Source of the DNA: Anaerolineales bacterium
GTDB taxonomy: Bacteria; Chloroflexota; Anaerolineae; 4572-78; NAK82
DNA: 5,215 nt
Assembly (NCBI GenBank): GCA_024643945.1
Contig: JAHELX010000479.1
Location: 1-5,215, forward strand
Direction of reading: 5' to 3'
The notes under the pieces were generated by a model. The model did no database searches. It saw only the letters and a list, made by a program, of their open reading frames with translations, and was not told where the DNA came from. This document shows, in pieces, positions 1 to 5,215 of this stretch (positions are counted from its first letter, which is position 1; every line of letters starts with the position of its first letter). The position numbers and the translations under genes were made by a program.

Positions 1-7
1 GGAAGTG

Positions 8-109
8 AAAACGTGAAACGTGAAACGTAAAACGTGATCTGTGACAAGCTCCTCACGTTTTACGTTTCACGTTTCACGTTTTACGTTTGACGCATCACGT
101 TTCCATGTT
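8..109. repeat. Heptamer tandem array forming a perfect 30-bp inverted repeat
   Basis: The array is built from 7-base units of the form TCACGTT or TTACGTT. Four units lie in reverse orientation at 10-37 (AACGTGA, AACGTGA, AACGTAA, AACGTGA). Seven lie in forward orientation at 53-101 (TCACGTT, TTACGTT, TCACGTT, TCACGTT, TTACGTT, the degenerate TGACGCA, TCACGTT), followed by a decayed tail to about 109. Bases 8-37 are the exact reverse complement of 53-82, so a 30-bp stem with a 15-base loop (38-52) can form in DNA or RNA. No T run follows the stem on either strand, so it is not a canonical intrinsic terminator. The order of C and T variants is preserved in mirror image between the arms, which suggests the arms arose by copying or inversion rather than by independent expansion. 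Its function is unknown. It occupies the whole region in which the kinase promoter or leader would be expected. Confidence 0.93.
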
Positions 110-123
110 ACGCCGCGCCAAGC

Positions 124-130
124 AGGAGGT
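124..130 (+). promoter_or_regulatory. Ribosome binding site of the kinase gene
   Basis: AGGAGGT lies four bases before the ATG at 134 and is a near-perfect Shine-Dalgarno match. It decides the start. The reading frame is open upstream to a GTG at 41, but that region is the heptamer repeat and has no comparable ribosome binding site. Confidence 0.88.
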
Positions 131-133
131 GAA

Positions 134-1750
134 ATGGCACTATCTCTGGAAGGACAGACGCTCGGCAAATATCGAGTGCTGGAGCCGCTGGGACGGGGCG
201 GCATGGCCCGCGTCTATCGGGCCTACCACCCCCAACTTGATCGCTACGTGGCGATCAAAGTCTTGCGCTCTGACCTGGTGGAAGAGAAAGAGTTCCTGGC
301 CCGCTTCCGGCGCGAGGCGCAGGCGGTAGCCGCGTTGCGTCATGCTAACATCGTTCAGGTCTTTGATTTTGAAGTCCAGGACGACGTCTCCTATATGGTG
401 ATGGAGTTGCTGGAAGGTGACACGCTCAAAGCACGCCTGAATGATTACCGTACGCGGGGCGAGCAGATGCTGTTGGGTGACACAGTGCGTATCTCCCTTG
501 ATGTGCTGGATGGGCTGGCCTACGCCCACAGCGAGGGTATGATCCACCGCGACGTGAAGTCCACCAACATCTTGTTGACCAGGCGCGGCCAGGCTGTAAT
601 CACTGATTTTGGCATCGCGCACATCGTGGGTGGTACCCATTATACTGCCATCGGTGCCTTAATGGGTACCTTGAGCTATATGGCCCCGGAGCAAGGTTTG
701 GAAGGACACAGCGACGCCCGCAGCGACATCTACTCGCTGGGCATTGTGCTCTACGAGATGCTGACTCAACGCACGCCTTTCGACGCAGACACTCCGCTGG
801 CCGTCTTGATGAAGCATCTCAACGATCCACTACCCTTGCCGCGCCAGATCAACCCGGCCATACCTGAACCGTTTGAACGGATCGTGCTGAAGGCGCTGGC
901 TAAACGCCCGGAGGATCGCTACCGCAGCGCCGAGGAGATGGCCCAGGCGCTACGTGAGGCAGCCGAGGAGGCAGGTATCGAGCTGCCGGATCGCATTTCG
1001 CTGCCGTTCTCCTTTACCACGGCAGAAGCGCCTTCCGAATCGGTGGCCATCTTCTCCGGCACGGCCCGGGAGAAGATCGCGGATGCTCAGTTCGCCACCG
1101 AAGATACCGACACCACGTTGGGCCAGCGCCTGGCCGCCGAGCGTGCAGAGAGGCAGCAGGCAAGCAAGGGGGTGGGTAGGCGACTGCTAGGAGCGATGGG
1201 CGCCCTCGGCCAGTTGATCGTGGGTAAGACGCCCCAACATGGGACAACAAAACAACCGCACGCCGTGTCCGCTGAACCGGGAGAGCCCTCAGCCGGCAGG
1301 GGGGTGGACAGGGCAGTATTAGGCGAGATAGGGTTTATGTCAGGGCTTGCGGTTATCGTTAACCTGGTAGCCGTGTCGGTAGCCAGCCTGACGGGTTGGT
1401 GGGCGATCTTCGAGAAGGGCTGGCCGATGGAACTGTTCCTGGTCAGCCTGGGGCTGTGCATCATCATGGCCACCGTGGCTTCTATCTGGATGCTAATCCC
1501 GGTGGGTATCATTCTGGGCAATGGTCTTCTCTTTTCCTATTTCGCACTTTCCGGCAATTGGGAGCACTGGCTCTTTCTCTGGCCCCTGGAACTGCTGTTG
1601 ATTATCGGTCCGGTGTTTCTGACCGTCTGGCTGGCGGGCCATGCTGACTTCTCGCGCCGCCTGAGTCGCCCCCTGGGGTGGGTGCTGGGCTTCATAGCTG
1701 CTGCGTGGAGCGTCATCGTCCCTCTGGCAGCCTTGGCTGTTCCGGGCTAG
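134..1750 (+). CDS. Membrane-anchored Hanks-type (PknB-like) Ser/Thr protein kinase, polytopic C-terminus
   Basis: This 538-aa protein is predicted to transfer phosphate from ATP to Ser/Thr residues of cytoplasmic targets. The kinase domain spans about residues 13-273. It has a glycine loop GRGGMARVY (20-28), the catalytic VAIK lysine K42, a probable helix-C glutamate E61, the catalytic loop HRDVKSTN (138-145), DFG (158-160), an activation segment ending GTLSYMAPEQ (178-187), and SDIYSLG (197-203). All residues needed for catalysis are present. The catalytic loop has Ser where KPxN-type kinases have Pro. A polar linker of about 120 residues (275-395), rich in charge and small residues, leads into a hydrophobic region with four or five helices (about 401-421, 432-454, 455-473, 480-502, 515-537). 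No PASTA, WD40, TPR or other extracellular sensor domain is visible, so the input may be sensed within the membrane. The ATG at 134 is chosen because of the ribosome binding site at 124 and because MALSLEGQTLGKYRVLEPLG is a normal kinase N-terminus. The gene ends in its own terminator. Its substrate is unknown. Confidence 0.95.
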   Translation: MALSLEGQTLGKYRVLEPLGRGGMARVYRAYHPQLDRYVAIKVLRSDLVEEKEFLARFRREAQAVAALRHANIVQVFDFEVQDDVSYMVMELLEGDTLKARLNDYRTRGEQMLLGDTVRISLDVLDGLAYAHSEGMIHRDVKSTNILLTRRGQAVITDFGIAHIVGGTHYTAIGALMGTLSYMAPEQGLEGHSDARSDIYSLGIVLYEMLTQRTPFDADTPLAVLMKHLNDPLPLPRQINPAIPEPFERIVLKALAKRPEDRYRSAEEMAQALREAAEEAGIELPDRISLPFSFTTAEAPSESVAIFSGTAREKIADAQFATEDTDTTLGQRLAAERAERQQASKGVGRRLLGAMGALGQLIVGKTPQHGTTKQPHAVSAEPGEPSAGRGVDRAVLGEIGFMSGLAVIVNLVAVSVASLTGWWAIFEKGWPMELFLVSLGLCIIMATVASIWMLIPVGIILGNGLLFSYFALSGNWEHWLFLWPLELLLIIGPVFLTVWLAGHADFSRRLSRPLGWVLGFIAAAWSVIVPLAALAVPG

Positions 1751-1803
1751 ACTATTTCCGCCAGGTCTGCGAGCGGCACGTCCGATAAATTCCGGCTTGT
1801 GGC

Positions 1804-1847
1804 AGGCCGTGAAACGTGAGTTCATCTCACGTTTCACGGCCTTTTTT
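1804..1847 (+). terminator. Rho-independent terminator of the kinase gene
   Basis: Bases 1804-1820 pair perfectly with 1826-1842 (17 bp) around a five-base loop (TTCAT), and six T's follow at 1842-1847. The T run exists only on the + strand side, so the terminator serves the kinase, whose stop lies about 50 bases upstream. The stem core CGTGAAACGTGA (1808-1819) is identical to bases 12-23 of the heptamer array upstream of the kinase. The terminator therefore appears to be built from, or to be related to, that repeat family, with an added GGCC base. Confidence 0.96.
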
Positions 1848-1985
1848 ATTACCGGTGGAGCTACTGTGACAGATGGAAATCTGATAGCCAGTTGTTAGCC
1901 GATGGATAGGCAGCTCAACCAGGAGGGTGGTATCGTAGAGAGGCAGAATCGCCATTGGTTCGGAGATTGAGGAAGAGAAAATACC
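1848..1985. other. Intergenic region upstream of the ABC transporter genes
   Basis: These 138 bases separate the kinase terminator from the ATPase start. Because the terminator is strong, a promoter for the transporter genes is expected here, but no convincing -35/-10 pair is visible. A small dyad CAGAT-GGAA-ATCTG (1870-1883) is the only symmetric element noticed, and it is too short to call an operator. An AGGAGG at 1921-1926 has no usable start codon behind it. No coding sequence is supported. Confidence 0.6.
1969..1977 (+). promoter_or_regulatory. Probable ribosome binding site of the ABC ATPase gene
   Basis: The purine-rich GAGGAAGAG lies 8 bases before the GTG at 1986. The stop codon TGA at 1968-1970 is in frame just upstream and overlaps this site, so translation cannot start earlier. 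No ATG is in frame before the conserved N-terminal strand of the ATPase. The GTG at 1986 is therefore the best start, although the ribosome binding site is weaker than that of the kinase. Confidence 0.6.
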
Positions 1986-2720
1986 GTGCTTGCAACGCGA
2001 GATCAGCATATCAACAGCCACCCTCTGATAGACCTGCGGGACGTGGTCAAGACGTACGAGACTGACGCGGGAGGTATGACCGTCCTCCGGGATATCTCGC
2101 TGCAGGTACGCGAGGGCGAATTCGTCGGCGTGGTAGGGCCCTCGGGCTCCGGCAAGTCGACGATGCTGAACATGATTACCGGGATTGACCGGCCCACCAG
2201 CGGTGAGGTGTACGTCGGCGGCGAGGCCGTCCACACACTGAACGAGAACCAGTTGGCTCGCTGGCGGGGGCGAAACGTCGGCGTCATCTTCCAGTTCTTC
2301 CAGTTACTGCCCACGCTGACGGCCCTGGAGAACGTGATACTGCCGATGGACTTCTGCGGTGTCTACCAGCGACAGGAGCGCAAGGATCGGGCGATGCACC
2401 TGCTGGAGCAGATGGGCATCGCCGACCAGGCGCACAAGTTGCCCAGCGCGCTCAGCGGAGGGCAACAGCAGCGGGCAGCCATCGCGCGGGCGCTGGCCAA
2501 TGATCCGCCCGTCATCGTCGGTGACGAGCCCACGGGCAATCTGGATTCGGCCACCGCCAATGACGTCTTCTTGCTATTCGAGCGGCTGGTGGACCAGGGC
2601 AAGACATTGGTGATCGTCACCCACGACCTGGGCCTGAGCGCGCGCATGGGGCGGGTGCTTCACCTTCTCAACGGGCGTATTCATCGCGATAAGAACAATG
2701 GTGGCAACGGTAGGCACTGA
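1986..2720 (+). CDS. ABC transporter ATP-binding protein, LolD/MacB (FtsE-like) type
   Basis: This 244-aa protein has the usual length for a stand-alone ATPase subunit of the MacB/LolD family. It would hydrolyse ATP in the cytoplasm as a dimer and drive the membrane permease encoded next to it. Visible motifs are Walker A GPSGSGKST (51-59), the Q-loop Q103 in IFQFFQLLPTLTALENV, the signature LSGGQQQR (156-163), Walker B VIVGDE (176-181), the D-loop GNLD (184-187) and the H-loop histidine H213 in VTHD. The segment FFQLLPTLTALENVILP is typical of this family. Walker B has Gly just before Asp where Ala is usual, while the catalytic Glu is intact. The last ten residues (RDKNNGGNGRH region) are a polar tail. 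The GTG start follows an in-frame stop. The TGA overlaps the permease ATG by one base (TGATG), which implies translational coupling. Family members act in lipoprotein release, drug or peptide export, or mechanotransmission, and the substrate cannot be read from this sequence. Confidence 0.95.
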   Translation: MLATRDQHINSHPLIDLRDVVKTYETDAGGMTVLRDISLQVREGEFVGVVGPSGSGKSTMLNMITGIDRPTSGEVYVGGEAVHTLNENQLARWRGRNVGVIFQFFQLLPTLTALENVILPMDFCGVYQRQERKDRAMHLLEQMGIADQAHKLPSALSGGQQQRAAIARALANDPPVIVGDEPTGNLDSATANDVFLLFERLVDQGKTLVIVTHDLGLSARMGRVLHLLNGRIHRDKNNGGNGRH

Positions 2721-5143
2721 TGATGGGGGTGATCTGGAATAAAGTCTGGCGTGACTTGGCGCATAACAAGGCGCGCACCATGCTGACGGTGCTCTCCACT
2801 GCCGTGGGAGTCTTCGCGCTGGGGCTGGTCTTCGGACTCTCCGGCGTGCTGCACACCCGGATCATGGAATCTCACCAGGAAACAGTCCCGGCGCACATCA
2901 CTTTCTGGGGCGGGCCGTTCAGCCCGGACATCGTTGACGCGATACAGCGTGAGCCCGGTGTTGCCGACACAGAAGGCGAGACGGCCACCTCCTTCCGCTG
3001 GAAACTGGCAGGCGAAGAGGACTGGCGCGATGCGGATCTCATCGCCCGCGCTGAGTACGATGCACAGCGGGTGAATTTACTTCGATTGCAGAATGGCCGC
3101 TGGCCGGACGATCGGACAAACCGCCCGCCTACGAAGCACATGTTGGGCATAGAACGTCTGTCCTCACGATATTTCGGCATCCCCGTCGGCACGAGCATAC
3201 TCGTCGAGTTTGGGCAGCGTGAGCGCGTCGTGCCTGTTGTAGGAATCGTGCGCGCGCCAGTCGTGCTCCCTCCTGAATGGGGGGGTGATGCAATGTTCTT
3301 TGCCACGCCGGAGACTGTGGCCTGGTTGGCCGACTACGAGCAGGGGGAAGACTTCAACCGACTCAATGTCCTCTTGGAGTCGTACAGCCACGAAGCCGCC
3401 CAGGAGACAGCAGAACGGATTGAAGACCGGTTGGAGCGCATTGGATCTTCCGTCGCTGGGTACCAAATCAACGACCCCAACGAACATTGGGTGCAGGATA
3501 TAGTCGACGCAGTGATGATCATCCTGATGGTGATGGGCATCCTTTCACTGGGGATGAGTGCTTTTCTGATCGTCAACACGATGAACGCCATCATTGCCCA
3601 ACAGGTGTGGCAGATCGGTGTGATGAAGGCCATCGGCGCGACCTTTGGCCGAGTGGCGCTTGTCTACCTGGCGATGGCCCTGATCTACGGCGGACTGGCT
3701 CTGCTGCTGGCTGTGCCGCTGGATGTGCTCGGCGTTCACATGGTAGCGGCCTGGCTACTGGATATGCTCAATGTCGAAGCCGGCACGCTCCAGGTCGAGC
3801 CGACCGCGCTAGGCATCCAGGTCGTGGTGGGCATGACTATGCCTGTTCTGGCGGCGCTGATACCGGTGCTGGGCGGTGCGCGCATCACGGTGCGCGAGGC
3901 CATCGGCACCTATGGAATTGGAAGCCGGTTTGGACATAGCTGGCTCGACCGGCTAATCGGGCAGATTCGTTGCCTGCCGCGCTTGATGGCTGTCAGCCTA
4001 CGCAATGCGTTCCGTCGCAAAGCGCGTGTCGCACTGACGTTGGCCACGCTTACGCTGAGTGGTGCAGTGTTTACGATGGTCCTAAGCACAAACGCCTCTT
4101 TTAACAGCACCATCGCCAACAATTTCTCATTGGGCGAGGATGTAGCCATAGAACTGGATCGCCCACGTCGCGTATCGCGCATAATCGAAATAGCTGAGAG
4201 CAGGCCGGGCGTCACCCGAGTAGAAGTATGGAACCAGCAGGAGGCAACGCTTTTACTGACGACTGAGCCTGAGCGCAATCGACAGAATAGCGAGGAGCAT
4301 CCGGTTCGCCTGACGGGGGTGCCGTCTGATTCGGAGATATTCAAGCCGAATATCGTCAGTGGCCGCAGCTTGCGCCCTGATGATGGTAACGCCCTTGTTT
4401 TCACCCTGCGACTCGCCGAAAAGGAAGGCATCCAGGTTGGCGATGAGGTCACGTTGAGAATCAGGGATGAGGAATCCGAGTGGACTGTAGTCGGGTTGTA
4501 TCTAAGTGTTGACAACGTCTCTGATAATTTCTTCGTCCCGCTTGATATCTTAGGGCGAGAAGCTGGCACTTTTGGCCGGGGCGAGAGTGTGAAAGTACTG
4601 TCGGAGAATGACGGTCTCGAATCTCAGCAACAATTGATTCAGGCACTGATCGATACTTTCGCTGCTCAGCGCATCGAAGTGGTCGACGCCTGGAGTGTCA
4701 GCAAGCAGTTGGAGGAGAGCCAGGCCTCGTTTGGTATACTCACTTCTCTTCTGTTGACGATGGTCATCCTGACGGCAGTCGTGGGCAGCATCGGGTTGAT
4801 GAGTACGATGTCCATCAATGTGGTCGAGCGCAAGCGCGAGATCGGTGTGATGCGTTCCATAGGCGCTTCCTCACTCGCTATCGCCGGTATGTTCGTCGTA
4901 GAAGGGGTGCTAGTCGGGACGCTGTCCTGGTTGCTGGCCGTGCCGCTCAGTTACCCGGGCGCGCATCTGTTCAGTAACCTGGTCGGAGAAAGCGTGCTTG
5001 AAATGCCGCTCGATTTCGTCTACTCGGCAGGGGGGATGATGCTCTGGCTGTTGATCGTGGCCGTGCTCTCGGCTCTGGCAAGCCTCTGGCCAGCGCTGCG
5101 GGCGGCGCAAGTCAGCGTGCATGAAGCACTGGCCTATGAGTAG
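2720..5143 (+). CDS. ABC transporter permease, tandem-duplicated FtsX/MacB-type (2 x 4 TM)
   Basis: This 807-aa inner-membrane protein partners the upstream ATPase. It contains two copies of the FtsX/MacB unit. Half 1 has TM1 at about 21-43, an extracytoplasmic domain at about 45-260, and TM2-TM4 at about 263-287, 311-338 and 364-386. Half 2 has TM5 at about 437-457, an extracytoplasmic domain at about 460-668, and TM6-TM8 at about 672-698, 720-743 and 769-792. The halves match at equivalent places: NKARTMLTVLS (16-26) with RKARVALTLAT (433-443), QIGVMKAIGAT (298-308) with EIGVMRSIGAS (707-717), and ARITVREAI (387-395) with AQVSVHEAL (796-804). The IGVM(K/R)xIGA segments are the cytoplasmic coupling regions that contact the ATPase. 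One chain probably does the work of a MacB or LolC/LolE dimer. The start is ATG 2720, with a second ATG at 2723 equally possible. The gene ends in two successive TAG codons. The two large external domains suggest mechanotransmission or export rather than import, but the substrate is unknown. Confidence 0.93.
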   Translation: MMGVIWNKVWRDLAHNKARTMLTVLSTAVGVFALGLVFGLSGVLHTRIMESHQETVPAHITFWGGPFSPDIVDAIQREPGVADTEGETATSFRWKLAGEEDWRDADLIARAEYDAQRVNLLRLQNGRWPDDRTNRPPTKHMLGIERLSSRYFGIPVGTSILVEFGQRERVVPVVGIVRAPVVLPPEWGGDAMFFATPETVAWLADYEQGEDFNRLNVLLESYSHEAAQETAERIEDRLERIGSSVAGYQINDPNEHWVQDIVDAVMIILMVMGILSLGMSAFLIVNTMNAIIAQQVWQIGVMKAIGATFGRVALVYLAMALIYGGLALLLAVPLDVLGVHMVAAWLLDMLNVEAGTLQVEPTALGIQVVVGMTMPVLAALIPVLGGARITVREAIGTYGIGSRFGHSWLDRLIGQIRCLPRLMAVSLRNAFRRKARVALTLATLTLSGAVFTMVLSTNASFNSTIANNFSLGEDVAIELDRPRRVSRIIEIAESRPGVTRVEVWNQQEATLLLTTEPERNRQNSEEHPVRLTGVPSDSEIFKPNIVSGRSLRPDDGNALVFTLRLAEKEGIQVGDEVTLRIRDEESEWTVVGLYLSVDNVSDNFFVPLDILGREAGTFGRGESVKVLSENDGLESQQQLIQALIDTFAAQRIEVVDAWSVSKQLEESQASFGILTSLLLTMVILTAVVGSIGLMSTMSINVVERKREIGVMRSIGASSLAIAGMFVVEGVLVGTLSWLLAVPLSYPGAHLFSNLVGESVLEMPLDFVYSAGGMMLWLLIVAVLSALASLWPALRAAQVSVHEALAYE

Positions 5144-5186
5144 TAGCGGGGTTTGGTAGTGTAACCATGATTTTGAAAAACGAATG

Positions 5187-5192
5187 AAGGAG
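5187..5192 (+). promoter_or_regulatory. Ribosome binding site of the downstream gene
   Basis: AAGGAG lies six bases before the ATG at 5199. This is optimal spacing and supports a real gene start close to the window edge. Confidence 0.75.
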
Positions 5193-5198
5193 AAAAAG

Positions 5199-5215
5199 AT
5201 GAACCAGCGATTCTC
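5199..5215 (+). CDS. Start of a downstream gene, truncated by the window edge
   Basis: Only ATG and the next codons are present (M-N-Q-R-F, then an incomplete TCN serine codon). The call rests on the strong, well-spaced ribosome binding site and on the same orientation, about 55 bases after the permease stop with no terminator between. The short gap suggests it belongs to the transporter operon. In MacB-like systems a common partner is a membrane-fusion (HlyD-type) adaptor or another ATPase/permease, but five residues cannot identify the product. Confidence 0.6.

Noticed and set aside
8..82. CRISPR array
   Set aside because: Units are 7 bases with no spacers, and the structure is an inverted rather than a direct repeat.
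8..88. Intrinsic terminator of a gene upstream of the window
   Set aside because: The hairpin is long and perfect, but no T run follows on either strand and the stem is AT-rich at its outer end. A processed-end or Rho-linked role stays possible but is not shown.
87..115. Sigma-70 promoter with TTGACG at 87-92
   Set aside because: At 16-18 base spacing the -10 position is GC-rich (TACGCC/ACGCCG), and the TTGACG itself is part of a degenerate heptamer unit.
1870..1883. Operator palindrome CAGAT-GGAA-ATCTG
   Set aside because: A 5-bp arm is expected by chance in a region of this length, and no promoter is visible beside it.
1921..1935. AGGAGG as a ribosome binding site for a small gene before the ATPase
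   Set aside because: The only nearby start, GTG 1927, is too close and reaches a TAG after three codons.
1827..2234. A 135-codon open frame on the minus strand across the intergenic region and the ATPase start
   Set aside because: It runs antisense through the conserved ATPase N-terminus and through one arm of the kinase terminator, its translation resembles no known family, and no ribosome binding site was noted for it. It is a shadow frame.
3910..4569. A 219-codon open frame on the minus strand inside the permease gene
   Set aside because: It lies wholly antisense to the well-supported permease and its translation is Ser/Arg-rich low-complexity sequence typical of an antisense shadow in GC-rich DNA.
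5167..5187. Six-codon open frame (MILKNE) before the downstream gene as a leader peptide
   Set aside because: It has no ribosome binding site and no attenuator hairpin, and such a frame is likely by chance.
1..5215. A novel multi-gene defence or mobile system
   Set aside because: The three complete genes belong to well-known families (Hanks kinase, ABC ATPase, FtsX permease), and no nuclease, integrase, transposase, reverse transcriptase or toxin domain is visible. The unusual part is the repeat structure, not a new gene set.

Overview
The window (5215 bp, moderately GC-rich) holds three complete genes and the first few codons of a fourth, all on the + strand. The combination of a Hanks-type Ser/Thr kinase with a polytopic membrane tail, a LolD/MacB-type ABC ATPase with a tandem-duplicated FtsX-family permease, and heptameric ACGTTTC/ACGTTTT intergenic repeats suggests an environmental bacterium, most likely of the Chloroflexota (Anaerolineae-like). 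This assignment is an inference from gene style; no rRNA or other phylogenetic marker is present.

Layout: bases 1-110 carry a tandem heptamer array arranged as a perfect 30-bp inverted repeat plus a longer right flank. A strong ribosome binding site (124-130) then starts a 538-aa membrane-anchored Ser/Thr protein kinase (134-1750). About 50 bp after the kinase stop lies a textbook intrinsic terminator with a 17-bp perfect stem and six T's. The core of its stem is built from the same heptamer motif that sits upstream of the kinase. The kinase is therefore bracketed by hairpins of one repeat family and ends as its own transcription unit on the downstream side. Bases 1848-1985 contain no gene and must hold, or connect to, the promoter of the next unit, although no convincing -35/-10 pair is visible.

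The second unit is an ABC exporter-type module: a 244-aa ATPase (1986-2720, GTG start) whose stop codon overlaps by one base the start of an 807-aa permease (2720-5143). The permease is an internal duplication of the four-helix MacB/FtsX unit (2 x 4 TM), so one polypeptide probably supplies both halves of the membrane channel and two ATPase copies would complete the transporter. A well-placed ribosome binding site and ATG at 5187-5201 start another gene that runs off the window and may be a third member of the module.

The kinase and the transporter are neighbours, but the terminator between them argues against simple co-transcription. Any regulatory link between them is speculative. The parts that ordinary gene families do not explain are the heptamer inverted repeat and its reuse as a terminator stem.
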